Position numbers and translations under genes: made by a program. 49,435 nucleotides of DNA from Deltaproteobacteria bacterium (GTDB lineage Bacteria; Myxococcota_A; JAADFL01), in NCBI GenBank assembly GCA_013152945.1, contig JAADFL010000161.1:1-49435 (forward strand), given 5' to 3'. The notes beneath the pieces are model-generated. The model did not search any database. It was not told the origin of the DNA and saw only the letters and a list, made by a program, of their open reading frames with translations. Positions within the stretch are counted from its first letter, which is position 1, and each line of letters opens with the position of its first letter. Shown one piece after another: positions 34,336 through 42,738 of the stretch.

Positions 34336-35442
34336 ATGAGTTTCGCTGAAAGTATATTGCCGGGCAAACCCGCTATACATGAATGGCGATATATGTTTTG
34401 TGCTGTTCATGTGCCAAAAAAGTTCATTAATCTGTCCTCCATGGCGGTTATGATTGTACTTTTTCTGCCCAATACTGTATCAGCAGGCACCCATAAGGGT
34501 ACCCGGGAAAAAATAGTGGTCATGGACTTGCGGTCGGAGCGCGGCCTGGACCAGGGGCTTACCAAGCTCCTGAACGAACTCATTCTCACAGAATTCCAGA
34601 AGACAGGTAGATACGAGGTGTTCGGCGAGCGTGACATTGTCTCCATGATGAACTTCGAGGATACGAAGATAAAGATGACAGGATGCAGTGACGATAGCTG
34701 CCTGGCGGAGATCGGCGGCGCCTTGGGTGTGGATATCATAGTGGCATCGAATATCGGCAAGATAGGAGACAATTACCTGCTGAACATGAAGATGCTGGAT
34801 GTCAAGAGAGCACGGGTGCGAAAGAGGGTGAGTGAAATAGTCAAGGCAGAGGAAAATGCCCTGATACATGCCATTCGAAAGGCAGTGGCCGGGCTTACAG
34901 GCGAATCATCGGCGGATTTGCAAAAAGAAGAGGGAAGAGAAAACAAGCAAGGAAACGAGCAGGATAAAAAGAAGGCTGTTGCTGTCAACGGGAATTCGGA
35001 AAGCAATGATTCCGGGAAAGCAAAGGCAACGGCCGGCAACAACGTTGTTGAAAGCAATGTCCCGAAACCAGGCTCGACACCTGAAAAAAACAACCATGGT
35101 AGAGGAATAAACCTTCCTGCATGGATCCTGCTTGGCGTCGGCTTGGCTGCAGGTGCGACAGGTGGAGTGCTCGGAGGGTTGGCATTTGCAGACAAGGATC
35201 TTTCGGGTCGATCTTTTGATTCACAGTCAGCGTACAATGACGCAGTTGACAGCGTCAACCACAAGGCCCTTGCAGCAGACGTTATGTTCGGAATCGGGGG
35301 GGCCGCACTGGCAGGTTCTGCGGTTTTCTTTCTTTTCCTGAACGGCAATGACGGCGATAATGCAAAAAAATCCACATCCGTATCAGCCGCAGTAGCTCCG
35401 CTTGAAGGAGGATGTGTAGTGATGGGCCGGGCCGGTTTTTAA
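34336..35442 (+). CDS. CsgG/FlgO-like N-terminal domain protein with C-terminal membrane helices
   Basis: Encodes 368 residues from ATG 34336, preceded by GGGAGG (34326-34331); an upstream ATG at 34249 lacks support. A hydrophobic segment at about 35-50 (MAVMIVLFLPNTVSAG) may be a late signal peptide. The next 120 residues resemble the CsgG/LpoB-type nucleotide-independent fold: KIVVMDLRSERGLDQGL, FQKTGRYEVFGERDIVSMM, CSDDSCLAEIGGALGVDIIVASNIGKIG. A Lys/Asn/Gly-rich linker and two hydrophobic helices (PAWILLGVGLAAGATGGVLGGLAF and FGIGGAALAGSAVFFLFL) follow. This layout is common in Myxococcota envelope proteins. Role unknown. Its stop shares TTAA with the convergent next gene. Confidence 0.75.
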   Translation: MSFAESILPGKPAIHEWRYMFCAVHVPKKFINLSSMAVMIVLFLPNTVSAGTHKGTREKIVVMDLRSERGLDQGLTKLLNELILTEFQKTGRYEVFGERDIVSMMNFEDTKIKMTGCSDDSCLAEIGGALGVDIIVASNIGKIGDNYLLNMKMLDVKRARVRKRVSEIVKAEENALIHAIRKAVAGLTGESSADLQKEEGRENKQGNEQDKKKAVAVNGNSESNDSGKAKATAGNNVVESNVPKPGSTPEKNNHGRGINLPAWILLGVGLAAGATGGVLGGLAFADKDLSGRSFDSQSAYNDAVDSVNHKALAADVMFGIGGAALAGSAVFFLFLNGNDGDNAKKSTSVSAAVAPLEGGCVVMGRAGF

Positions 35443-37544
35443 TCAGGCTGTGGACTGTCCTGCCATACACGGCCGTCTTCCACAAACTGTGAATCATCGG
35501 GACTCGCCGCGTTCCAGTCCACGTATCCCACTTCCCAAAACGTATCTTTCCGCAAGAGTTGCCTGGTCACGGATGCCTTTTCACTGCCATTCAGGAACAC
35601 TCTGACAGTGGCATAGGTGAATGGCGGGTATTTTGCGTAGTCATCGAAGTAATGGACTACCACCCTGTATGGTTTGTGGTTGGCGGGATCAGGCAACCTG
35701 ATGGTTTCCGGCCCCCATCCGTCGTCGTCATCCCTGTCCAGGCTCGGATGACCGTCACCTCCCCAGTTAGGGCTTTTCTCGTAGAACCAGCAGTCATCGC
35801 TACCCTTCCTGTACGAACCACCGGGTCTTATCATGTGAAGATCGACATCCGTATCCGGATTGTCCCAGGTGAGTTCGACCATTACCTTGACTTCCGGTTT
35901 GGCCTTTATGTTCACCTCTGCAACGTTCTTGCTGGATAATCCCTCGTTGTCGGTTACCACCAACCTGACCTTGTAGTCTCCTGCCAGGTCCAACCACAAC
36001 CTGGGTGTACCTGTCGTTGGATTCTGCAACGTCGTATGGCTGTTGGGGGGTGTGCCTGCTATTGTCCAGGAGTAAGCAGCAATACTTCCGTCCGGGTCAT
36101 AACTCGCTGTTCCATCAAGGGCCACGGTATCAAGGGGCTTGGCTTGTTGGTCAGGCCCTGCATCTGCAATAGGCGGCTTGTTCTCATAGTTTCCACTGCC
36201 GTTCATGGGCACGTCGAGCACTGATTCATCCAAGTCATCACTCTCTATGACCAGGGTGCCGTTGTCCACGTCACTCTCCAATGCAGGGGTATAGGCTACT
36301 TCAACGTGCAGGGGTTGACCGTTTTCATTTTCGCTCTTTATGTCGATGGGCAAAGCCAGATTGGATGTCATCCGGAAGTGGCTTGACGAGCCTGGATCAA
36401 GGTAGACCTTGCTGATTGTCAAGGTCCTTGTGCCGACATTCTTGATATCAAGACCCATTTTTGTATCCTGGCCGGGCCTGCACCCGCCGAAGTTGAGGTT
36501 GTCGGGTTCCACCTCGATCTCGGGATTGCCCTTGTACCGGCTGATGAGCTTAACCTTGGCATCGGGAATTTCAGGGTCGTCGCTATGGACTATTGCCGTA
36601 GCCTGGTCAGGCTTGTCGTCCAGTGCCTTGAGCTGGATCACGTATTGGTACGCCGATGATTGGGGCTTGAGTACCTTGCCGTTAGGCTGGGGAGTAATAG
36701 GCGAAAATTCCATCAAGGGATCATCCTCGATGGTTATCTCGCTGATAGTAAGGTCATCAGTCCCGATATTCCTTATGTACATGGTTTGCCTGCGCTCCGC
36801 TCCCTTGATTACACTGCCGAAGTCCATGATCGCCGGAGTTATGTAGATATTCTTACCCGTAATATCCGCAGGCCCTGTGTCAGTGTCAGTGTCAGTGTCG
36901 GTATCTGTATCAGTGTCGGTGTCTGTGTCAGTGTCGGTATCTGTATCAGTATCTGTATCAATATCCGTGTCGGTGTCGGTATCCGTATCCGTATCCGTGT
37001 CGGTGTCGGTATCCGTATCTGCGTCACCGCACTGGTCCTTGATACACCAACCATATCCCTTGTCGGGCAAGGGGACACATACATAGCACCTGGGGCAATC
37101 CTTGCCGGTTGTACATTTATCTCCCTGCACCACCTTGCAATGTTTGAACAGGCATCTCATGTCTTCCCTGGGACAATCCTGGTCCTGGTCACAGCCTGGA
37201 AGGGAAAAACATGTTCCGTTCTTGCAATACTGGCTGGCATTGCAATCCGTGTCCTTTTCGCAGGAACTGCGCGTGCAGGATCCGGCAACACATGTCATGT
37301 CCCCCCTAGGGCAGTCATCATCGTAAGTGCAGGCAGGCAGCAGCTTGCAAGAACCTGAATCACAGTAGTCGGAACCGGAGCAGTCAAAGTCGTCGTGACA
37401 TCCGGCTGTATTGTCCGAGCCGGCACAAGAAAACAGGGCGGGCAGGAAGAGCAATGCGGCGCCGGCTGCAATCATCGCTATCATCGTATTCCTGCCGGCC
37501 TGGGCTTTTTCCTTCGAACTTTTCAAAATGCTTGAAAATCTCAT
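35439..37544 (-). CDS. Secreted lipoprotein: Cys repeats, Asp-Thr tract, ASH domains, PKD and YfaP-like domain
   Basis: Encodes 701 residues. GGAGGG precedes ATG 37544. A signal peptide ends at LFSCAGS, a lipobox candidate. Residues about 48-170 hold Cys modules of the CxxDxDC/CxxGSC kind. The Asp-Thr tract spans about 173-223. Two ASH/choice-of-anchor-D domains follow (NIYITPAIMDFGSV, EVEPDNLNFGGCRPG), then a PKD domain (PPIADAGPDQQAKPLDTVALDG, YDPDGSIAAYSWTIAG). The C-terminus is a YfaP/DUF2135-like domain (VELTWDNPDTDVDLHMIRPGG, PYRVVVHYFDDY). It has the same building blocks as the 14446-17475 protein in another order. Probably a surface adhesin or scaffold. Confidence 0.85.
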   Translation of the reverse strand: MRFSSILKSSKEKAQAGRNTMIAMIAAGAALLFLPALFSCAGSDNTAGCHDDFDCSGSDYCDSGSCKLLPACTYDDDCPRGDMTCVAGSCTRSSCEKDTDCNASQYCKNGTCFSLPGCDQDQDCPREDMRCLFKHCKVVQGDKCTTGKDCPRCYVCVPLPDKGYGWCIKDQCGDADTDTDTDTDTDTDTDTDTDIDTDTDTDTDTDTDTDTDTDTDTDTDTDTGPADITGKNIYITPAIMDFGSVIKGAERRQTMYIRNIGTDDLTISEITIEDDPLMEFSPITPQPNGKVLKPQSSAYQYVIQLKALDDKPDQATAIVHSDDPEIPDAKVKLISRYKGNPEIEVEPDNLNFGGCRPGQDTKMGLDIKNVGTRTLTISKVYLDPGSSSHFRMTSNLALPIDIKSENENGQPLHVEVAYTPALESDVDNGTLVIESDDLDESVLDVPMNGSGNYENKPPIADAGPDQQAKPLDTVALDGTASYDPDGSIAAYSWTIAGTPPNSHTTLQNPTTGTPRLWLDLAGDYKVRLVVTDNEGLSSKNVAEVNIKAKPEVKVMVELTWDNPDTDVDLHMIRPGGSYRKGSDDCWFYEKSPNWGGDGHPSLDRDDDDGWGPETIRLPDPANHKPYRVVVHYFDDYAKYPPFTYATVRVFLNGSEKASVTRQLLRKDTFWEVGYVDWNAASPDDSQFVEDGRVWQDSPQPD
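36876..37026 (-). repeat. Asp-Thr codon tract (mixed GACACT/GATACA/GATACG)
   Basis: Hexamer array, about 150 bases, coding the (Asp-Thr)n linker with one Ile. Codon mixture differs from the other tracts. Confidence 0.9.
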
Positions 37545-37681
37545 GAAGCCCTCCAGAGTTTACATACATGATCAAGATTAATGGCTGGAGCACTCAGAGT
37601 CAACCAGGGTTGATTTCTTTGCAAAATTGGGCCAGATTCAAGTAAGAGATAATCCGCCCGAGCCGGGCCTGGAGGTGGCTG

Positions 37682-37966
37682 ATGACCCTACAGTGTTGGA
37701 AATGCAGACAGGACATCGAGTTGGAAGACAAGATAATGAGAGGGGATACTTGCCCGCATTGCGGTACAGATATGCGGTGTTGTTACAACTGCAGGTTCTA
37801 TGACCCCGGGCATCACAACCAGTGCCGTGAAAACATAAGCGAATACATCGAGGACAGGGGCAGGGCAAATTTCTGCTCGGCTTTCATGGTGCGCACAGAG
37901 CCTGCGCCCGAAGCCGGCGACCCTGAAGCAGCCAAGGTGATGTTGGACGCACTGTTCAAAAAATGA
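37682..37966 (+). CDS. Small zinc-ribbon-like protein
   Basis: Encodes 94 residues. GGAGGTG at 37671-37677 precedes ATG 37682. Eight or more Cys occur in CxxC-type knuckles: CWKC, CPHCG, CCYNC and later CRE and FCSAF. The first two pairs make a probable zinc ribbon. The C-terminus is helical (EAAKVMLDALFKK). The sequence style suggests a conserved but uncharacterised small protein of anaerobic delta-type bacteria. It converges with the ATPase gene at 38032. Confidence 0.75.
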   Translation: MTLQCWKCRQDIELEDKIMRGDTCPHCGTDMRCCYNCRFYDPGHHNQCRENISEYIEDRGRANFCSAFMVRTEPAPEAGDPEAAKVMLDALFKK

Positions 37967-37983
37967 CGGCTTTGTAAAAAATC
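37964..37983 (+). repeat. Short dispersed motif TGACGGCTTTGTAAAAAATC
   Basis: Begins on the stop codon of the zinc-ribbon gene; related copies at 13053-13072 (minus) and 45423-45442 (plus). Confidence 0.4.
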
Positions 37984-38031
37984 AAGGCATGACAGCCGCG
38001 TGATTCTGAATGACTGCTTTCGTGAATCAGC

Positions 38032-38895
38032 CTACCGGTTCTTCCAGGCCTGCCACAGGTCTTTAATGGCTTTTTTCGTGGAATCCTGCGCTGCATCGAA
38101 AGGCACCTTGCCTTTGCACAGGCCCTTCGGAATGTCCGGGTCAAATGGTATCCTGCCAATGACTTCCTTCCCCTTTTCCAGGCAGTGCTTTTCTATCATG
38201 TCTGTAACGTCCGGCGCGGTGTCGTACCTGTTTATCGCCACATAAACCTTTACCTTGAAGTGATCGGCGAGATCCAACAGCCGGTCCAGGTCATGAAGAC
38301 CGGAACTCGATGGTTCGGCCACAGCCAACATACGGTCTGCGCCTGTTACAGATGCGTGAACAGGGCATCCGATGCCCGGTGGGCCGTCTACGAGCAATAC
38401 CTCTGCATCGATGTCATCCGCCTTTTTTTTGGCTGTTTCAATGACTTCTGCAACCAATTTGCCCGAGTTGTCTTCGGCCACACCGAGTTCGGCATGCACG
38501 AGCATGCCGAACTCGGTCTCGCTTTCCATTATTTGACCGGCCCTGTTTTCCCTCAATGTAATTGCCTGTGTCGGGCAAACAAGGACGCATGCATTGCAAC
38601 CCTCGCAAGCCAGCCCGTCGATTGAGAATGCCGGGTCATGCTCTTCGATTGCATCGTACCTGCAGACTTCCAGGCAGGCGCCGCAGGCAGTACAGGTGTC
38701 ACTGTCGATAACTGCGGTCTCCCCGGAATAAAAGTCCTTGTCATTGATCCTTTTTGCTCCAAGGGCGATCGCGAGGTTGGCTGCATCGACATCTGCATCC
38801 GCAAGGACGGCATTGCCCGCCAACCGCGCAAAGGACGCAACCAAGCTGGTCTTGCCGGTTCCGCCTTTCCCACTAAGTACAACCCACTGATTCAA
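38032..38895 (-). CDS. MinD/Mrp-type ATPase with two 4Fe-4S clusters (ORP-type, second copy)
   Basis: Encodes 287 residues. A deviant Walker A, LSGKGGTGKTSL, opens the protein. A ferredoxin-like insert has two CxxCxxCxxxC clusters (CTACGACLEVC and CEGCNACVLVC). The switch region VLLVDGPPGIGCP follows. This architecture is the ATPase of the 'orange protein' complex (DVU2103/DVU2104 type in Desulfovibrio vulgaris), probably in metal-cofactor or Fe-S assembly. The start is TTG 38895, overlapping the TGA of the preceding ATPase gene (TTGA). The coding sequence contains a perfect 36-base hairpin at 38482-38517. Confidence 0.9.
   Translation of the reverse strand: MNQWVVLSGKGGTGKTSLVASFARLAGNAVLADADVDAANLAIALGAKRINDKDFYSGETAVIDSDTCTACGACLEVCRYDAIEEHDPAFSIDGLACEGCNACVLVCPTQAITLRENRAGQIMESETEFGMLVHAELGVAEDNSGKLVAEVIETAKKKADDIDAEVLLVDGPPGIGCPVHASVTGADRMLAVAEPSSSGLHDLDRLLDLADHFKVKVYVAINRYDTAPDVTDMIEKHCLEKGKEVIGRIPFDPDIPKGLCKGKVPFDAAQDSTKKAIKDLWQAWKNR
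38482..38517. repeat. Perfect 16-bp inverted repeat with 4-base loop inside the ATPase gene
   Basis: Arms ACCGAGTTCGGCATGC (38482-38497) and GCATGCCGAACTCGGT (38502-38517), loop ACGA. It codes TEFGMLVHAELGV on the minus strand. Confidence 0.9.
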
Positions 38896-39764
38896 GGTTC
38901 ACTCCCTGCCTTTGCCCTGTCCATGATCGCGTTGACAACCTTGGACATGTTACGGCCTGTTTCGGTATTTTCAGTAACAATTACCCTTCCTTGTGCACCG
39001 GCCGCGGCCAGTTCGGGGTCGTAAGGGATTTCTGCCAGGATGTCCAACCCCTCTTTGGAACAGTAATCCTGAATACGATCATCTCCGAGATCCGATCTGT
39101 TGATAACCACGCCGGTATCAATTGATAGTTTCTTGGCAAGGCCATGGACCACCTTTAGATCATGGAGCCCGAATGGTGTAGGCTCGGTGACCAAGAGCAG
39201 GAAATCACTGTGCTTGATCGCCTCCATTGTCGGACAAGTGGCTCCTGGCGGGGCGTCGGCTATTATTACCGTTTCTTCCGGTTCTGTATTTTTTTCTTCT
39301 TTCCAAAGTTCCGTTATAAGAGGCGTGGCCCTTGCCTCGCCGATGTTCAACATGGCATCCATGAATGACAGCCCGTCAGAATGGCCCCGGCGCAATAAAC
39401 CGATAGGTCTCGAAATTTCCTCAAGGGCATCCTTGGGGCATGCAATAAGGCAGGCTCCACAGGAATGACACAGCTCATCGAATACCATTACGGAATCATC
39501 GAGCGATAAAATCGACTTGAACCGGCAGGCCTTCTGGCACTCCCCGCAACCATCGCACTTACCCTTGATGCTCCTGGGAACAAGAACCGTAACATCGCGT
39601 TCCTGCTCTATTGCAGGTGACAGGTACAAATGGCCATTGGGCTCTTCCACGTCGCAATCGACGTAGATACAAGGCTTGCCGGATTTTGCCAGGTTGAAAG
39701 CGGTATTTACGGCCAGGGTGGTTTTGCCCACCCCGCCCTTGCCGCTGGCGAATGCGATTCTCAT
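38892..39764 (-). CDS. MinD/Mrp-type ATPase with two 4Fe-4S clusters (ORP-type, first copy)
   Basis: Encodes 290 residues, paralogous to its downstream neighbour. Deviant Walker A ASGKGGVGKTTL; ferredoxin-like insert with CDGCGECQKAC and CHSCGACLIAC; switch VIIADAPPGATCP. ATG 39764 overlaps the TGA of the NifX-like gene (ATGA), so three genes at 38032-40117 form one coupled unit. The two ATPases probably form a heterodimer acting on a metal cluster carried by the NifX-like proteins, by analogy with the Desulfovibrio ORP complex. Confidence 0.9.
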   Translation of the reverse strand: MRIAFASGKGGVGKTTLAVNTAFNLAKSGKPCIYVDCDVEEPNGHLYLSPAIEQERDVTVLVPRSIKGKCDGCGECQKACRFKSILSLDDSVMVFDELCHSCGACLIACPKDALEEISRPIGLLRRGHSDGLSFMDAMLNIGEARATPLITELWKEEKNTEPEETVIIADAPPGATCPTMEAIKHSDFLLLVTEPTPFGLHDLKVVHGLAKKLSIDTGVVINRSDLGDDRIQDYCSKEGLDILAEIPYDPELAAAGAQGRVIVTENTETGRNMSKVVNAIMDRAKAGSEP

Positions 39765-40117
39765 CTGTATTCCCTCATTGTCTGCTCCTCGATTTCGCCT
39801 TTCTCCAGCATATCCAGGATGTCTTCCACACTCTTGCCGTCAGGCGCATTGTACATGGTTATTTTCTCGGCCTTCAAACCGCTGGCGGCCTTCGGCCCGA
39901 ATCTGCCGGATATCACGGCATCCGCGCCCAGCTCGGCAACTTTCGCCGCCGCGCCGACACCTGCGCCGTGGGCAGCATTTTTCTCTTGATTGGGTACGAC
40001 TTCGATTACTTCCTTCTTGTCCGAATCCACGACCATGAATGCCTCGCACCTGCCGAACCTTGAATCGAGCTTTGCGGTAAGATCGTTTCCACCTTGAATA
40101 GTAATTACGATTTTCAA
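39761..40117 (-). CDS. NifX/NifB-C-terminal-like cofactor carrier (ORP-like)
   Basis: Encodes 118 residues of the dinitrogenase iron-molybdenum cofactor biosynthesis fold. Landmarks are SRFGRCEAFMVVD, the central loop AAHGAGVGAAAKVAELGADAV and SGRFGPKA. Stand-alone members bind metal-sulfide clusters; ORP binds a Mo-Cu-S cluster. The start is TTG 40117 with AGGAGG upstream. It is first of the unit with the two Fe-S ATPases. Confidence 0.88.
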   Translation of the reverse strand: MKIVITIQGGNDLTAKLDSRFGRCEAFMVVDSDKKEVIEVVPNQEKNAAHGAGVGAAAKVAELGADAVISGRFGPKAASGLKAEKITMYNAPDGKSVEDILDMLEKGEIEEQTMREYR

Positions 40118-40252
40118 AACATTCCTCCTTAGTTCTCTTTCAGCACCAAAGGTTTTTTAGACTATGAATAATAAACGGCACAATAAGGTACCCCGGGCCG
40201 TGCAGCGGCCTGTTTCCTTGAAAGCATTTTTCTCAACCGTTACAAAAAGATA

Positions 40253-41578
40253 TCAGTGTAACTCGTGACCGCCGTGGCCGTGCTCGTGATCGTGGTCGCA
40301 AGGCACTACGCCGGTGAGTTCACCGCTCAAGTACGCCTCCAGGACCTTGCCTGCTATGCCTGCGGCCCCGGTTGCTGCGTCAATTCCAAATGACTCGAAC
40401 AATTGTATTGCCCTCGGTCCCATGCCCCCTGCCAATATGGCGTCCACGCCCAAGTTTTTTATGAACTCGGGTACTACTCCGGGTTCATGGCCGTTGTAGT
40501 ATGGGTTTTCCGCTACTTCATGCCCCACGACTTCGCCATTCTCTACGGATGCAACCGTGTAATAGGGACACCTGCCGAAATGTGCGCTAACCTCGGCATC
40601 AAGCCCCCTGGAATCAGCGCATGCAATTGCCACCTTCATGTTTATCTTCTCCTTCTCTTTGGCTTTGTCGCTGTTTTGAGTTTCCATGGTGCCTTCTTTG
40701 TCTTCATGCCTGCTGGAGTCTTTGGCGGATGTACCGGATGTTTCGAGACCAAGATTGATTTTTTTGCCGACTGTTATCGCCAGTTCCTTGAGCGCCGATG
40801 CAGCCGGGTCATCGGGATGTGAACGCACCAGGGGCCTTCCCTGGTCGCCTGCCGCTGCTCCGTTCATTGAGATGGGGATCTTTCCCAGGAAAGGCACATC
40901 CATTTCTTTGGCCATAGCCTCTGAACCTCCGGGACCGAACAGCAAAATTTCCTTTCCACAATGGGGGCACGTCAATCCGCTGAAGTTCTCGACCACGCCG
41001 AGTATGGACAAATTGACCTGGCGGGCAAATGTTATGCTGCGTTTACCATCCATGAGGGCCACGGCTTGGGGACCGGTTACAACCACTGTGCCATCGGCAT
41101 CAGGTATAAGTTGCACCAGAGACAGGGGCTCATCACCTGTGCCGGGCGGTAAATCCACTACCAGCACATCCAGGTCACCGAACTCGCTGTCACCCAGGAA
41201 CTGTTCTATAACGGTATTCTTGATCGGGCCACGCCAAATGACTGCCGAGTCTTCCCTGGGCAAAAGGCCTGCAAGTGATACGACCTGTATGCCTGATGCC
41301 GGAGCAGGCCTTATCTTTTCGTCTACAACCGCCATGGATCCATCTGCAGCGCCGGCCATCAGAGCTGCATTCGGGCCATGCAAGTCGATATCCAGCAGAC
41401 CCACTTGTTTGCCCATATCAGCAAAGGCGACAGCCAGGTTTACTGCCACGGTTGTCTTGCCTACTCCTCCCTTGCCGCTCATCACCAGTATCTTGTGCTT
41501 GATCCTGGACAGGTTCTCCTTGATTCGTTCTTTACGCTGGTTCCTTGGATCTACGAATTTTTCATCTTTCTTATTCAA
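40253..41578 (-). CDS. mrp: Mrp/NBP35 ATPase fused to a C-terminal NifX-like domain with His-rich tail
   Basis: Encodes 441 residues. The P-loop ATPase (about 28-270) has Walker A MSGKGGVGKTTVA, LDIDLHGPN and VVDLPPGTGDE. The Mrp CxxC is present as CPHCG, used to bridge an Fe-S cluster. After a Ser/Glu/Lys-rich linker comes a complete NifX-like domain (about 312-420: MKVAIACADSRGLDAEVSAHFGRC). The tail is HDHEHGHGGHELH, a likely metal chelator. Mrp proteins are Fe-S carriers; the fusion suggests that cluster delivery and cofactor holding are combined. The start is TTG 41578 with AAGGAG. Confidence 0.9.
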   Translation of the reverse strand: MNKKDEKFVDPRNQRKERIKENLSRIKHKILVMSGKGGVGKTTVAVNLAVAFADMGKQVGLLDIDLHGPNAALMAGAADGSMAVVDEKIRPAPASGIQVVSLAGLLPREDSAVIWRGPIKNTVIEQFLGDSEFGDLDVLVVDLPPGTGDEPLSLVQLIPDADGTVVVTGPQAVALMDGKRSITFARQVNLSILGVVENFSGLTCPHCGKEILLFGPGGSEAMAKEMDVPFLGKIPISMNGAAAGDQGRPLVRSHPDDPAASALKELAITVGKKINLGLETSGTSAKDSSRHEDKEGTMETQNSDKAKEKEKINMKVAIACADSRGLDAEVSAHFGRCPYYTVASVENGEVVGHEVAENPYYNGHEPGVVPEFIKNLGVDAILAGGMGPRAIQLFESFGIDAATGAAGIAGKVLEAYLSGELTGVVPCDHDHEHGHGGHELH

Positions 41579-41765
41579 CTTATAACTCCTTCAAGCTAAA
41601 TAAACACATATACTCAAAACAACGGATCGCACCGGACAGGTATTTTGCACGTATATATTTTTTTGCCAAGCCATATTCCATCAAATCACCAAAAAAACAG
41701 GGATAACCGGGCCGGGGCAAGCGGAACCGGCCCGTACCCGGTCTTTCTATTTGGCTTCCCGACGA

Positions 41766-42107
41766 TCAGCTTTTCTCTTCTTTTTTGGCAAGCTCGTCAA
41801 GGCGCTTGCGTATGTCTGAAAGATTTCTCTCCATGGCCTTTGCTTCGGATTCCAGCCATTCCTGCTCGGCTGCGGGATCCAAAGTGCCATAATCCAAGGG
41901 ATAGGCAGGATATGGATAAGGTACTGCGCCATAGCCCCATCCTCTTCCATGCCCCCTGCCGAAACCCCTTCCATAGCCTCTGCCGAACCCGCGGCCATAG
42001 CCTCTGCCAAAGCCACCATACCCGGGACCATAACCGTTGCAGTATCCCAGGCCACGTCCCGTCCTTGGCCCCATTCCCATTGGTCCTGTTCGATCGTATC
42101 CAGGCAT
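41766..42107 (-). CDS. DUF5320-type Gly/Tyr/Arg-rich small protein
   Basis: Encodes 113 residues from ATG 42107 (MPGYDRTGPMGMGPRTGRG), the characteristic DUF5320 start; AGGAG lies upstream. The frame extends to 42137 without support. The middle is a repeat of GRGYGRG(F)-like units, the end a short coiled coil (EQEWLESEAKAMERNLSDIRKRLDEL). DUF5320 proteins are regularly encoded with NifX-like and Mrp proteins in anaerobes; biochemical role unknown. Confidence 0.85.
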   Translation of the reverse strand: MPGYDRTGPMGMGPRTGRGLGYCNGYGPGYGGFGRGYGRGFGRGYGRGFGRGHGRGWGYGAVPYPYPAYPLDYGTLDPAAEQEWLESEAKAMERNLSDIRKRLDELAKKEEKS

Positions 42108-42152
42108 TTCAACTTTCTCCTTTCCCCTCTCGAACAATCTAATCTCTATCGC

Positions 42153-42211
42153 AAAAAGCGGCCTGCCGGAAGCAGGTCGAGAGGGGGCGTTAACCCGCTC
42201 CCGAAGGCCGC
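42153..42211 (-). terminator. Candidate terminator/attenuator before the DUF5320 gene
   Basis: On the minus strand GCGGCC (42211-42206) pairs with GGCCGC (42163-42158), followed by TTTTT. A small hairpin CTGC-TTCCG-GCAG is nested within. It lies between two genes of the cluster. Confidence 0.45.
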
Positions 42212-42241
42212 CTAGCGCATTTTTCTAAAGCCGGTAATTTT

Positions 42242-42703
42242 TCACTTTCTACCTCTTCTTCTGTTTCCATTACGCCCGAATTCTCTTCCTCTCCGTCGCC
42301 TGCGCATCGGACCCAAGCACGTACCCGTGAAATATCCGATTCCTGCGCCATGCCACTGCCCCCTGCAGGGATTGGCCAGGAAGTCTTCTATCACCTGCCT
42401 GGCCTCCCCGGTAAGGCCCTGCACAACCTCTATTCCCATTGCCTGAAGCAAATATGATGCCTGCCTGTTGATACCGCAACACAAGACTATGTCCACTGCC
42501 TGGTTTTTGAGCCATTTTGTTAGGTCCAGGAAGGACATCCCATAATCGATTTCTATGATTTTCTCCGTATTTTCAGTATGATATTTTAATTGTACATTGC
42601 TTGTATCTTTTTTTTCTGCATCAATGGAGAAAAATAATATCTCCCTGGCAAAACATAGTCTTGGCGCGATTCTGTTCTCGAACAGGGGGACTGCTATTTT
42701 CAA
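42242..42703 (-). CDS. NifX-like protein with Arg-rich tail
   Basis: Encodes 153 residues. The N-terminal 110 residues follow the NifX-like fold: MKIAVPLFENRIAPRLCFAREILFFSID and the loop VDIVLCCGINRQASYLLQAMGIEVVQGLTG, with a Cys-Cys in the cluster-loop position. The last 30 residues are Gly/Arg-rich (MRRRRRGREFGRNG). The start is probably TTG 42703, with a weak AGGT upstream. An inverted repeat sits 18-35 bases upstream. A possible scaffold or sensor for the cofactor made by the cluster. Confidence 0.8.
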   Translation of the reverse strand: MKIAVPLFENRIAPRLCFAREILFFSIDAEKKDTSNVQLKYHTENTEKIIEIDYGMSFLDLTKWLKNQAVDIVLCCGINRQASYLLQAMGIEVVQGLTGEARQVIEDFLANPCRGQWHGAGIGYFTGTCLGPMRRRRRGREFGRNGNRRRGRK

Positions 42704-42720
42704 GAGTATTACCTATTCTC

Positions 42721-42738
42721 TGTTTCAGTAACGAAACA
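42721..42738 (-). promoter_or_regulatory. Inverted repeat TGTTTC-N6-GAAACA, operator-like
   Basis: Perfect 6-bp arms, with a third GAAACA half at 42755-42760. It lies within the leader of the NifX-like gene, too close to the start for a classical sigma-54 enhancer. Confidence 0.35.
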
